Assembly: GCF_015706575.1 (NCBI RefSeq)
Contig: NW_024037058.1
Location: 7,503,806-7,567,805 of the forward strand
Direction of reading: 5' to 3'
Length of the DNA: 64,000 nucleotides
DNA from: Patiria miniata
Lineage: Eukaryota > Echinodermata > Asteroidea > Valvatida > Asterinidae
Shown here: positions 12,830-26,487 of the stretch, in pieces
Layout of the letters: every line of letters begins with the position of its first letter
How positions within the stretch are numbered: the stretch's first letter is position 1
The notes under the pieces: model-generated
What the model was told of the DNA's origin: nothing
Seen by the model: only the letters and a program-made list of their open reading frames with translations
Databases searched by the model: none
Program-made: the position numbers and the translations under genes

Positions 12830-13960
12830 CAGAGATTGTAAACTATAACAGGGCCAGGAGATCCGGCTGTGCAAACCTTTGGGAGGAGTTTAAACAACTC
12901 CGTCGTTCAATACAGCATTCGTTCATCATAATCATCGCTATGTAAGAGATTTTACTGGCGATAGCTTGTCTACAAATTATACCAAATCATTTTGGAATTC
13001 TGTGAAGTCTCGGAAACGAGAAATCTTTGGAGTAAGAACTCTTAATACAACACAGAGCATTGCAACAACATCTAAACAAAAAGCTAAGGACTAAACAAGC
13101 AATTCATATCAGTCTATACCGTCGAAGATAACCTCAACACCCCTGACCTTGGTGCAAGTAATATTGCTGAACAGTCAAATACCGAAGTTTCTACAGAGGG
13201 CTTTGAAAACCTGCTACATATTTTGGAACCGCAAAACGCTCCTGGTCCCTGATGGCATAGCCTATCACCTCGTATTTTAATTATGTGCCCCATGAATAGC
13301 ACCCACACTAAGACGCATATTTCAAAAATCGCTTGGTACTCCTGCCTTCAGACTGGCGTCACGCAAATATCGTTCCGTTAATTAAGCAAGAGTGGTGACG
13401 GGGCTGCACCATCTAACTATCGTCACATCTCGCTCACATCAGTCGTATGCAAAGTACTTGAACACAATGTCGCACTATTATGGGTCATTGGGAAGCACAT
13501 GAAGTGCTATGAGATAATAAACACGGGTTCCGCAAAGGCAGATCATGTGAGACGCGGCTGGTTGCAACAACCAATGACCTTGCTCGAGCATTAGATCAAA
13601 GAGGCCAAGTTGATTGTATAATCTTAGACTTCAGTAAGGCATTTGATAAGGTTTCACAAGCATCACCAATTGTTATCCAAACGTCGACACAGTGGTCTGC
13701 CAGAATCATTGATTTCATGGATGAGATGTTTCCTTACAAAACGAGCACAGCAAGAAGTCGATCATTGATGGAGTTTCTTCAGAGAAGGTCCCTGTTTTAT
13801 CGGCAGTACCCTAGGGTTCAGTCTTAGAGAAATGTTTCTTCTGTATATAAATGATCTCCCAGACACCATCATGTCAACAGCCTGAGTGAGACTGCTAGCA
13901 GACGATTGTATCATTTACAGAAGGGTCGCTTCGGCAGAAGACCCAATCACTCGTTGACGG
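12830..13960 (+). mobile_element. Decayed LINE (non-LTR) reverse transcriptase fragment
   Basis: Conceptual translation in shifting plus-strand frames gives the ordered signature of a non-LTR reverse transcriptase. APGPDGIA lies near 13240, LPSDWRHANIVP near 13345, NYRHISLTSVVCKVLEH near 13415, CETRLVATTNDLARALD near 13550, and DFSKAFDKVS near 13628 (catalytic-block region). A relic of the downstream LYINDLPD block lies near 13840. No single frame stays open, with several stops and indels, so it is inactive. The spacing fits CR1/L2/Rex-like or Jockey-like RT; the exact clade is not resolved. It sits inside the long-TIR element, so it inserted there or was captured. Confidence 0.85.
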
Positions 13961-14219
13961 CGGGCTGCGGTGTTAACTTCTATAATTATGTACACGGGAA
14001 GTTAAGTTCGGCCCTACTGTTTTATACTCATGATCCTTCTTTAAAATACAATGAGACATGACCAACCTAGAATACGGATTGATATTTCGGGGGAATTTGA
14101 GCTAGATCCATCCATTTATGAGTCACTCGTTCACCGTGGCACACTATTTAGGCCGCCATGTTTGTTGGCGTTATTTGCCTGGCTTTGATTTTCAAGATGG
14201 CGTTCCCTGAGAAAGGTTT

Positions 14220-15181
14220 ATTGCCGTTTCTGTCATGTTCAAGGGGAGCTGAACGTGATTTACAGGTTGCTATCCTTATGGATCAAATCCTTGAGTTGCA
14301 GTGCAAGTGATATAAAATGTCATTGTGTGCAGGCATGGGCTGAATGGCACTCCAAATGTGAAGTAAGTCGTCTTGAACTTCAGTCCACAGATAGAATAAC
14401 CATCGGGCCTATTTGTACAGTGAACATTGCATACTTTGTTCACCTTCTAGGAAACTGGGAAACCTGCTTATTTTATTTAGCAGTTACGACTGAAAATACT
14501 TAAACTTAAAAACACTTACGCAGTATACAGCAAACTCCACCAACAGCGGCCCTGTGCAGGAATAAAATAAGGAGATTACATCATAACCACTACCGCCACT
14601 ATCGAGGGTTTGTTATGTTTAAGGAAGACTACGGACAATGAGTTTCCTAAGGACCTTTAGCTGAGCCAAGTGCTCGGGAGGGTTTCGTGTACAATTTAAA
14701 CATTATGGGACATGTCGATTACAAACAATAGGAACAAAACAAGGAACGATAAGGGGTTATCATACAAAGTACAGTTAAACACGACTGTGCAGTATGCACA
14801 TTCAAATAGAGGACCTTAACAATATGGTCCACGATTGACCGGAGGCCCACCGTTTTGAGGTTTGTGCACAAACAAACATGGGATTTCTTCCTAATAAGTC
14901 GAAGTATAACAAAAGAGGGACTATTGGGGGTCAATGATTGAATGTGTTAACACACCAAAGTCCACACAATGTGGATCAAAGTCAACAAAATAGGAAACAA
15001 TTAGACAAAGGACCAATGAGGACTTCTCAAGTACATGTATATTAGTACACACGAATGTACCTCTGAAGCAAGTTTTGAGGATTATGCAACGATTTGTAGA
15101 CAAACCATTTCTTGGAGACTAACAAAACATGACAAAACAAGAGCTTTCTTCCAGTACAACTATGCACACTTATTCTTAATC
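14220..15181. other. 3' flank of the TRANK1-like gene, no other gene seen
   Basis: This lies downstream of the minus-strand stop codon at 15182-15184 and probably includes the 3' UTR. A minus-strand AATAAA (TTTATT on plus, about 14472) is a possible but distant poly(A) signal. Nothing else is supported. Confidence 0.4.
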
Positions 15182-16609
15182 TTACTCTCTTAACGTCACA
15201 TCCTCATATGGATTTGTCGCAAGAAGAGATTTCAATTGCCTTAGAAGAGCCCTCTGCTCCAGTAGTACACTTTCTGCCCGTGCAAAATCTCCAGTTCTAC
15301 AGAGCATCTCAACCTCATGTAAACCTGCTTTCGCACTTTTACAGAAGAAAACGGAAACAAGTAGTCATACATTTCAAGCGTTGTGTCTTGCATATTCACA
15401 ATGAGACATTTTATATCACTTAAAATCTGTGGGTTTTTTTTCTCATCTGATTCACAAGGCAAGTCCAGCGCAATTGGCCGGGTGCATCAGATGCACGCAA
15501 AGAGACTGTACTTTACATCCGACAGGAAAGCTTACATGTCTCATTGCCAAGAAGTTACACAGGGCGTCTTCCATTAAGATGCAGCAAGTTGTCTGTTTTG
15601 CTACATTGTATATGGACAGGATATAATAATTAAACATTTATGACCTGGGACATGTTGTTTACACTATTGGTAGAGAATTTGTGCATGCATGCACTGACCG
15701 GCATTCTGCCTCCACACACATCTGGAGATTATTCCTTTGCAGCAATTTGGCTGCCTTTAAGATCCTCGCAGTCAACTGCTGCTGCTTTCCACGAATCGCT
15801 TGTCCTCTGGACCAATTGGGCCAAGTCTCACACTTTGCTGCAGCCTCAAAACGTTCATTACTGGCACAGTCTTTGTACTTCGGCCTTGTACTCCGATCCA
15901 TTTGGATGGGATCATCTACAAATTTTAAGAGAAAGAGAATCCGGGAATTGTCATGCTGGCTGTCCATTTATGAATAATACAGCATTCATTATTTGAACTG
16001 TGTCACCAAACATTTGAAAATTCTTAACCCGCTGATCATGTTTTACAAGTTATTTAAATATTCAGTTACATGTAATGATCAAATATTTCAATATTCCTTA
16101 TATTATAGATAGCCCTATTGAATTTAGTATTTTCCCACGTATTTCGGTCATGTGGTTCCTGGACCCAGCATGCTGGCCTAGTACCATTATGTATTAGCAT
16201 ACCATGATGACGTCGATTATCAAACTGTTCACGCATCTCATTCTCCGACCTGCTGGCCGTCGTGCTCCACTTCATTAGACTTGGATCATTCACAAATTCT
16301 AAAAGAAGGCACATTGAATTGATTATTTGTAAAGATATTTCCAATATTGGTGGAACCCTGATGAAGGTCTGTCATCATCCAGATGTCACCAGAACGGTCG
16401 TAAACAGATTTAGTAAATCGATGATAAAAAGCCGTGGAAAAAAATATATGGCAAGACAAAATTACTCTGGACTCACTATATTCTGTTACTACCAAGTTGT
16501 TAGAACGAAGTAGGTCAAGCATAGTCATGTTGCCTTCCTCAAAGATCCAGAGCCTGTTTCGTGCCCTTGTGGTGGCTGTGTACAGAAACTTGAGCTCCGA
16601 ATTGAGGAT
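15182..16609 (-). CDS. TRANK1: TRANK1-like gene, last four exons: motif VI and short C-terminus
   Basis: Exon 16609-16477 encodes ILNSELKFLYTATTRARN and LWIFEEG, the SF1 motif VI region. Exons 16298-16203 and 15915-15699 look like tandem duplicates (DP..M..ST in both). The last exon, 15335-15182, is chosen because only an acceptor after CTTCTGTAAAAG keeps the phase; it gives AKAGLHEVEMLCRTGDFARA, then a leucine-rich helical tail ending in VTLRE and TAA. The tail looks alpha-helical, like a single TPR-type hairpin. A 3 kb intron (16610-19685) precedes these exons. Confidence 0.8.
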
Positions 16610-19600
16610 CTGTACAATTTAAAGCAAACAGCACAGAATAAAAAAGGTGTGAATGACATTATTATCTGATGAAGAATGCACACAATTTCAGCTAATTGTT
16701 CAGCAGTGCCATGAAATTTACCTCTGCTTGGTGAGAGATCATCTTTGTGGTAGTAAGAATACTTCAACATTACTTCTAATAAATAACTCCCAAACAGGAT
16801 ACGGTAATAATAGTTCAGGGTTAATAATTTTAATTCCATTCAAAAAATGTAAAATATTTATAATGGACAATTCCACACCAAAGTGGACATGACACCAAAA
16901 AAATCAAATGCATGTGACTTAAACAAATTTGGTGTCAAATGAAAGCTTAAAGTCTATATTTTCAAGGTTTGAAGTCGGAATTTTATTTTTGATACATTTC
17001 GGTACCGGGCCTATGTAATAGTCCTGTTTTAATCCTAACAATGTGATTAATAGTGATATGAAAGTATTCTACCATTACACACACACAAATATTAACTCAT
17101 GCCATCAATTTCTGTCATGAGAAAGTATAGGTCATGTATAACTGACTGAAACTTTTTTGACATTTTGCGTAATTTGTTTCGCTTCAGTGACTTCTAATAC
17201 TTCAGCCTTCGAAAAAGTCCTTTCGTTACCGGAAAAAATACATATTTTTAATTTATTTTAGAAACTTGCACTATGAAAGCAATGAAAAAAATAAAATTCT
17301 GACTTCAAATCTTGAAAATATAGACTTTAAGCTTTCATTTGACACCAAATTTGGGTAGGGTTTACCCGTACATTTTTTGCATATGCCAGTGCAATAATTT
17401 GTGGCCGTTTTCAAATTGTAGTTTTTCCCTTTTCTTTTTGTGATCTTATTACTTTGAACAGTATTTCTTTGTTTTCTTCGGTTGTTTATTTGTTGTTGTG
17501 CTTGTTCCCCTGTTTTTCGGATTTGATGTGTGAACAAGGGTCCCCATTTAGTGGGCCTGTGTGCCTGTTCGGGGTTTCCCTTTTGCACCACATGTCATTT
17601 TAATATATTTGTGCAATGAAGGTAATAAAATAAAATAAAATAAAATAAAATAAAATAAAATAAAAATGAAAGTTATGTAAAGCAAGTTCAGGTAGGCCTT
17701 GAATATGACATTATAACTGACACTTGTGTACTTCTCAATTTTTTAATTACAATTAATTAAATCACGTCCTTCCGTTACCAAATTGGTAACGGGAGGACGG
17801 TAACGGACGGACAAATGTTATTTTCATCACATGTTACGACACTTGTGCTCATGTTTGAAAAATGAAAATCACTGCAAATACATGCATGTATAATGAGCAT
17901 TAAAAGGACATTTATGTGACCCACCTTCACAAAGGTGGTATAAGCAGGGCAATGTGTTCATTACAAAGGATGGCACAGGCATGTACAACATGTACATAGA
18001 TAATATACGGTACATGTATGTATGTCTTTGTACTCGTACATGTATGGAGTGGTTGCAGAAAATCAAATCATAAAGTTGCTACCATCACCATTCAATTTGG
18101 ACAACAATAGGGAAAGATACAATTTCTGTGAATCAAAAATGAGATGGCAGAGAGTACTATTGGGCACTTTCCTACAATTTACATTTGTAAGACATGTGAG
18201 GTGCACTTTTTTTACAATTTATGCCTAAGTTAACACGCTCAGTTGGATGTTTATAAGTTAATTATTGTTACTACCTAAACATTGTTACAATTATGATTTC
18301 AAACATTGAATTTAAAGTTCAATTAAAAGCAACACCTAAACATTGACATTTTTCAAAGCATAATGATTCTGATGCAATCAGGTCTACCGCTAGATGTTTT
18401 TATCTTAAATGTAGGCTGGTTGCCCCCCCCCCCCCACCCCTTAGGTAAACCACTGAACCTACTTGGATTATTAAAAGTTGTCGGTGAACATGTTACCAAT
18501 ATACTCAAGTGTTCAAATACTGTGTATTATAACTTTTAATGATTGAGGTGATGGGTTTGAAGTCTATTTCTAGTAGTCTCGTGTTCGTGAATTATGTGGT
18601 TTTTTTTGGTTGTTTTCGTTTTTCATTTATTAGCATTAATTAGCAGGCACCTATCTTTATCTCAATAATTTATTGGGTATAATTATTTACGCCAGGTCTG
18701 CATATTGTTGATTTCACATTCAGTGACACATTTCAGCAATTTGTTTCACTTGTATAATTAGTGTAAATTCACATTTTGTTCATGCTATAATTGAGTAAAC
18801 CTTTTGCCCTTCCGTTACCGTCCTTCCGTTACCAAATTACAATCCACTTAAGATGTTGTAATGATATTACCGAAACACCAAAATTGAAATGAAAGGTGGC
18901 ATAGTATAGTTAAAGCTTCAGGGATTCCATTTCCTATCTTTAAAATAAAATTGCCCCATAAAATTCCAAGAGTTTATGCAAAACACATGTAAGTTGGAAA
19001 AGCCTTGTCCGTTTTACCGTCCTTCCGTTACCGACCTCATTAATATTCATAATTCACGAACGAGAGGTATTCATGCCCCCCAAAAGTGTGGAAATTGAAG
19101 GTAGCATTATAGCAACACAATGGTGACATTTGTTTGATGTAACTAATAACACTGTCTGTGATAAACACTTTTGAAATTGTATATAATTAGTGAAAACGTC
19201 CTTCCATTACCGTGGAGTTGCCCTAATGACATCGATGCTTTTCGGTTTTGTGTCTGGGTGTGTGGGTGTGGGTGTGTGTGTGGGTGGGTGGGTGTGGGTG
19301 AGTGTGCTTGTCTTACATACGCAGTGTGGACTTCCGAACAAAAGACGTCCACATAATGTAGGTAGCACCGACGTTGTGTGGACTTGCCCACGTCCACACA
19401 GTGTTTCCCCATTTCTGGAAAACAGGTTTAGAGGCATTTTTGGGTTAGGTTTATCCGTAGCAGAATGAAGAGAAACACTAAAGGGAATCATAGAAAAAAA
19501 ATTGGGTTGAAAGAGTTTTCACAGTTTGAGAAAAATGAGTTTTTTCACTGGTTTTTCTTAACTACACGAAAGCAATGGAAAGTCCACACTAGTCATGTGA

Positions 19601-22600
19601 AACAAGTATGGGTGTGTGTGTGGGTGTGTGTGTGTGTGTTATGAAGCCATGTTTATAAGAGAGGGGGGAAAAAACAATATAAAACCTTCAGTTCATCACG
19701 ATGTGCCCGATCAGTCGTGGACAGCTGATCTAGGTTATATTCCTCCAACCGTCTCCCTCGTTGATTGCTGCGGTTACGGGGTTTGAAGCCATTGACTGCT
19801 CGCCACTCCTTGTCAGCCTGGAAAAGTTGGACATTGTGCAACATGAAAATTATATTATGTAGAAAGAACCAATAAAGAGTAAACTTTAAATGTCCGCGGA
19901 CGTCAGTGTGCATTGTGTTGATGAACGTAGGGTTCATACTCAGCCTTGTTCATTGTAAGTTGCTGAAAATATTGTCAGGAGGCAGTAATGCTCCAACTGT
20001 GGTTATTTCGAAGTGGCTCTACAGTTTTTGTCCAGTAACTATACTTCTACCTCTTAGATTGAAAAATCGTACACATTTTGAAGGACTAAAAGGCAATCTC
20101 ACCGCGGGTGAATTCTTGAAGAAGTTGTATAGGATGACATCATTAAACTCCAACCCCTTGGCCTCATTTATGGTCATTACTCGGCACTTGTCGAAGACCG
20201 CTAGTGACTTCTCTGAGTCATTTCTGACCAAGATTACCTATTGAAGGCACAACATCATACCATAACATCCATATTCCATGGTTTTATTAACCTACATATC
20301 ATCCTGTATACATCTTGGATGCCTTTGTAGTCGATTTGGTTTGTTTGTTTTTAATCACCTTCTATCGTGCACATTAATTTCTATTCCGAGCCACAGGAAC
20401 CATTTTGATCAATGATTGGCACATCAGAGCTCATATTTTTACGAAGATATGCTGCCTTAATCTGCAAGTTAACCCTTTAGTATAGATGTCAGATGTGGCT
20501 ACAATTATTTATATATAAAACAAGACAAAAAAAGTTAGCTGTAACTTCTAAGCCACTATGTTTTTCTAGTAAAAGTTTAATGATTTAAAGCTGTAGACTG
20601 ATTGTAAGCTAAATGGAATTGTTCACTGTGTATTCATGTCAATTGTAAACAGGAGGGGAAGGTGCTTTAGACATAATCCATGATTTCCCATGAAGGTTGA
20701 ATGGTATAATTTCTTCTCTCAGTAAGGACTTGCTGCGAAAGTACCCCTCGGTTTCCCCGTCCCCCATCCCTTCTCTTGGTTACAAAAAAGAGTAGGAAGG
20801 ATTCGAAGGCCTTGCCATTATACGTCTGGTGCTTAATTATTACGGTGCATAATGTGCCATATTATACCTAAACCATTGCGTACACGCAATGTGCGGAGCT
20901 CTACAGCCAGAAGTCATGAAACGGCATCGACTGTTCACGCACAGAGTCCATTGCTTTCTAACCCTTCAGACTAGCGAAAGTTGCGTTTCTGGGTTATAAT
21001 TACATCTAAAAACGTCCTGCTTGCCTCAGCTTGCCAATTCAAACATTAATAGCTGCAGGTCACCTTTATCGTGACTAAGATAAAGTTAGTGTTTTTTCCC
21101 AGGTGATTATTTTTGCTTTAAACGCACCTGATCGGCGCCAAACTCTATATCAGAATTCTCCTCGTTGTTTTTTACCAGCAGTGAGACAAGGTGTTTGACT
21201 TCGTAGTCGCTGAATACAGGGAGAGGGCCATCAAACAGGCCCTGATCAGGCTCCAGATGATCAAAGGACAAAGGGAAAAAGGACTCCAGCAGGTCTACCA
21301 CAGTAGCAGCAAGGTCTAAAATGCCTTGGTGAAAGAAGGTCAGCCTAGTTTTTATTACATGTCATACATAATATGAGGAAAACATTGGTCGATATTCCAA
21401 TGTCTATACAAGTCGCACATGCAGCCTAAGCACTATCACCCTTCCGGTTGGTAGTACCAGGGAAAATCTACATGATATACATGTAAAAAAAAGACCTTAA
21501 TTTTGAAGAAAAGCAGTCCTTTGATGTGCAATCTAGGGTTGTGGAAAAACTTCATCGTCCAAACACAACGGTATATGATCAGAACGATGGCAAATTCTGT
21601 AAACTTTTTCGAGTTCTTCAGTCGACAGCATTTCAATACTTCAATTACAACTTACCACAGTGAGATCTGTAGTTGTGTGTGAGTTGGTAGACTTTCTTGG
21701 GTACAGTCACAGCTGGCTTGCCCTGTGCCTCGGCGGATTTATTAGCATAGTGGAATAGCGATTTAAGGTCCTTAAACCGGAAGGCAACTCCTCGCGTAAT
21801 GCTCTGGGCTGTGTCCCCTTCAAAATTTGAAAAGCAGTGGGGTCTATTCAGCCAAGCCAGTAATACTTTGCATGAGGCTTATTGTGGTCAATTTATTCAA
21901 GTACAAAGAACTTGCCAGTGGGCTAATACTGCGCAGTGTAGGATTTGAGTAGAGCCTGGACGTTCACGGCGAAAATGCCCAATACTATAGCGTCAAAGAC
22001 GAAATGCCAAATAAGAATAATTTAGCCGCTACCTAGATTTCGGAAATCTAGGTACAGGGTTGGAATATTAAAATGGCTTGAATTACATACATGTGAATTA
22101 TGTCTAAGCTACAGATCTGCATTAAGCAATCAAGTTTGACTGAAGACCATTTATTGATAGTTGTTGATTCACGGCATGACAGATGACGTGCATCATCCTA
22201 ATTCATATTTGTAAGCAATCTAGTCAGACGATGGTCTTACATCGTGAGGAAACTGTTGAGAATACTACAAATCGTGGATATGGCTGCATGCCGTTCCGAA
22301 AAGACAAGAAGTTATGCCATGGTTCCATTGAAGCTAGTTTAATTATAGCCTTGGCTCTCATCAAACTCGATTCATATGCAAAGCAACCACTTTACTCTAC
22401 TGAAACGAGCTTTCACTTACCAGTCAGAAAGAGTGAATTTGGATCCTGTGCACTCTCTATCAACAGCGATAACTCAGCCTGAGTGAAATCTTGCGTCTCA
22501 TCAACATAGAACTCATGGATGGCCCAATCTGGGGTTTTGACCTCACGCAAACGACGGTAGACATGAAACACGAGGTCCCCTTCATCAAAGAGATTTTTTT

Positions 22601-25600
22601 GCAGGAGTTCTTGCTGTGTTACAAAATAGAGCACGCATCAGTAAAAATCGCTAAAAAAAACAATAAAAAACAATAAAAAACCATATGTGATATATCGACA
22701 AGCCTCAGTACCAATGCTATATTGAGTAAGTAGGAACTTTAGAGCACACTCATGCATGGCACGGTCACGCAAAAAAAAAAAGAACTTGTATTTGCAACCG
22801 TCCACAACTCAGACTCCAGTTTCTTTAAGCAAGAATAATACAGGGTCCCAACACATAATTGTAACCAAAATAAAAGAACAGTGGTACAAACCTTATACAG
22901 CTTGAAGATGGTGTAGATTTCTTCCCTGTCGGTGGAAAAGTTTGGGGCCATCTTTTTGCCGAAATCCACATATTCCTCCAAAGATAGAAAGCCAGTCTCT
23001 GAATGGAGCGCCTCAAACGAGCCTGTTGACCCGAGTGTGACATTTAGCACTATAAGTAACAATGCAGTTACCCTCGGCAACATATGTCATCTTTCACCTG
23101 AAAAGTGTCAAACTGCCACAGATCGTTTCCAGACTTCGGAGAGTGACCCACGTTAGGACTCTGTCAACCAAACTGTGAATTTACCTTTGATAGAAGATGT
23201 GATTTCCATCCACACCAGTGACGGGTGACACTTCAACTTCTTTTTGTTGATGCGCGGCCACAGCTCATTGGCAAATACCTCGTAGGTGACCTCACTGCGT
23301 TCGTCAAACCTGGTCCTTTCTGCCAGGCCTTTCCGGTCTGTACGTTGTCCACCATGGATGTTGCCGAGAATGGAAGAATAAATATGCACATGTATGAAGT
23401 CAACGACCTGTAATGCGTCAGTGAACGGCAAACCCAGTAGTGACAAATAAGCTATAGTTGCGGTATACCTGCCGCAGTATCAACTTTAAACCAGACGTCT
23501 TCACTAGTAATTAAGTCATGGTTTTACATCCCAACTATTAAGCACGTCCCAACCTCTACTTTGTCAGGCACAAAATGATAGCAGGTGATTCGACTTAAAC
23601 ATCACAGCTTACAGCTATGAGCTAATTATTTTCACCTCATCTCTCTCTGTCAAATTTTGATAATGCAGCTTAGAGTAAACACAAATCATTGTAACTTGAG
23701 AAAGTTTTTTACCCAATTCCTCTAGTGGTGAACCATCAACACCTTCTGGGAAAAATGGATTCGGCAACGAAGCGTCCAGAAGCAGAAGGAACTGGCGAGA
23801 GGTCAGGAATAAGGGGAACTGCGCCTGATGAACATCCTGGAGCTGGTGAGGGATTGGCCTGTCTAGCTGGGCCAGGGCCTCCTTAGCAAACTGACAACCA
23901 CGGATCATGTTGCAGAAGTTTCTCCGAACCTCACGGCAAAGTTCAATGTTCTTGGTAAGGAAGATCTGATGGAGATGGTCGTACTTACTGGACACATATG
24001 CCTCTGTATGCGTGCATTAATGTACAAAATACCCATATTGAAAATCAAATATTCTGTATCACTCATGTTATTGTCTGCAATCTCGTTCGCACACTTGAGT
24101 GTATAATTCACACAAGTGTCTGCAACCTCATTCACACAACAGAATGCATCCTCATTCACACACAAATAAGTGTATGTAACCTTGTTCACACAAAATATTT
24201 TTAATATCTCATTCATCCATCCGGTCATGTTTACTAATGAGGACTCTTATGGTTCCCTAAGCTTCTTTTGTCCCTAATATTTGTACTGTAACTTTTCTCA
24301 ACAACGGTCTAATAAAGCCCGCCGCACACGAGAGCTACGTGCTGAGCAAAAAGTCATTCGGGGCTGTTTGCTCAGCACGTAGCTCACCATGTGAAAGCAC
24401 ATTATTCTTGTTTGTCGGTCGCGTGATTTAAAAAAATGGGGACATACGCCAGCAGGCTTTAGAAGATTTGCACAACTTGAACATCTCAAACCACGTGTAA
24501 CAGAGTACGTGATTGGCTAGTTAATCTTTTGCACGTAGCTCAGTTTGACCGTACACGGTGAGTTTTTGGCCTCGCGAGGCGAAATAAATTAAACAGAGGA
24601 TATGTATTTGCCTCACGGCCTTGTGAGGCAGAATTAAAGCAAAAATCCCCCGCACACGGGGATATTTTGTGAACTACGTGTTGAGCAAACAGCCACCAAT
24701 GACTGTTTGCTCTTGGGTTTGATCACAAAAACCTTCTGAGAACTTGGGCTCAGGTCCACAGTCATTGTTATCGCAGCTACCTATTGTCCCCAATCCTCAT
24801 AAAAGGATAACAAGATCAGGTAAGTATACATGACCAATTCACACAAAGTTGTGTGCAACCTCCTCATTCACACAAATAGAAGTGTATATGGTGACCCTGG
24901 CCTGAGAGGCATGACCAGATGTGTCTATCCAAGATATCAATGGAAAGCTTACAACCCACACTTTATGATAAAACCATAATATTACGGTTATAAAGTTCAT
25001 AGTTTGTTCAAATTATCCTTTTGTATTTGTTTTACCTTTTTGGGACACCCCTGTACAACCTCATTGGCACAAATGTGTGCAATCACGATCATGCATACAC
25101 ACAAGTAAAAGAACCAGGCTCATTCTCGCAGGTCAGGAGTATATCTCAATTGCTGTGATGAGATGCGTACAACTTTATCTTCAATGAATTATTGTATCAA
25201 ATAGTACTAATATCAGTGTCTTTCTGCAATTGAGTTAAAACAAAGAATACTCTGACTTCCACTGGATGGAGATTCTAGAGAAGTTATTCAGAATATCTGA
25301 TACACTGGCCCCCACTGTGGATAAACCTGTCCGCATCTCATCCTAGATATTCACCATGAGATCATTGAGATGACTGTTGTGTATGCAATATGCAAACTCT
25401 TTCATATTATATACTACATCTGCTTTGTGGAAAACACCATACAAGGATTTTACCTGTGTCGTCTTCTCCCCTATCTGGATGGATAAATCCAGAATCTCTC
25501 GGGATCCAGGGTCCTTCAGTTGTTTTTTGCCAATATTTGACAAATGTCGTCCACATGCGATAGAGACAGCATATAGTTTTACCTGTGTTAACACAACTTC

Positions 25601-26007
25601 ATTATATTAGTACAAATTTGAAAGCAGACACATCATCGACCATTACAAGAACATCTTATTTTATCATTTATGCAAAACCAACTGTATTCTTGGATGCAGC
25701 AGTCGTCAGGGTTTGTCCCCCGAATTGTTAGAGGTTCGAATCCAGCTACTGGCTATATTATGTGTTGACCTTGGGGAAACTGTTTTTAATTCTTTCTTAG
25801 AGATTCGACTCCGACTACAAGGCATTATGATGTTGTCATTAGGCAAATACACTGCTTTTAACCCTTTCTTAACTCATTGGGGATGGCATCCCATCAAGTT
25901 AAATGCAATTTCTCGCAACTGTTTCCTGGCAAGGAAAATGGATATGAACACTGGCTTAGGAGCCATCATGGTTTGAAACAAATGTTTATTATTTGGCTGT
26001 ACTGTTC

Positions 26008-26039
<32 letters not shown>

Positions 26040-26456
26040 GGGAAAGGATTTGGCTACCACTACCACACCGGATTACCTGTCCCGCTTCGGCCGAGAAGCA
26101 GTATTGAGGATGGTGGTTCTGGCTGGAGGTTGATGATGGCATGCTCCAACTCCGTCACTCGGAAGGGAAACTCTACTTCGACTTGGCTGTCGTTAAGCGC
26201 AGCATTGACCACATTGGATGTGAAAGAATAGAACTTCATTATGTGCTGGTCGGTGGCAGGAGGAAACCACTGCATCTCGTGTTTAGATGTCGAGGACTGA
26301 CATTCCCGAAAGAGAGTAGGGTGGCGTACTTTGTTCCCTGTTGCAGCCTCTGGAAGTTTGAGTTGTGAACGGTATAAGAAATACTTAAATAGGAGCTATT
26401 CCACAATGCGCCACTATAGCATCTTTAGGAAAACAGTCACAGTGACACACTCAGGG

Positions 26457-26487
<31 letters not shown>

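Larger units (their letters stand above)
11071..14217. mobile_element. Long-TIR DNA element of about 3.1 kb
   Basis: The left end (11071-11328) and right end (13988-14217) are inverted copies over roughly 230-260 bp. Landmarks on the left are ACCTTTCTTAGGG, GAAAATCAAAGC, AACAAACATGGC and CATGTCTCATTG; their complements appear in reverse order on the right. Substitutions and small length differences show moderate age. No transposase frame is visible inside. The interior instead holds a short ACATGTAGT microsatellite, a run of diverged ATGGATGCACAATGG-type repeats near 12220-12560, and a LINE fragment. Flanking target duplications were not resolved. Confidence 0.7.

Noticed and set aside
24733-24780. 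Possible 48-bp linker exon on the minus strand (acceptor GACAATAG, donor GTTTTT)
   Set aside because: Exons 25582-25454 and 24003-23696 already join in phase, so an extra exon is unnecessary. The donor is weak and no family match supports it.
25343-25594. Open frame reading VKLYAVSIACGRHL on the minus strand as a TRANK1 exon
   Set aside because: The same exon read in phase 1 gives GKTICCLYRMW, which completes the Walker A motif and matches the neighbouring exon's phase, so the longer open frame is a shadow.
25690-25765. tRNA-like GAGGTTCGAATCCAGC
   Set aside because: Only a T-arm-like word is present. There is no convincing A-box or acceptor pairing.
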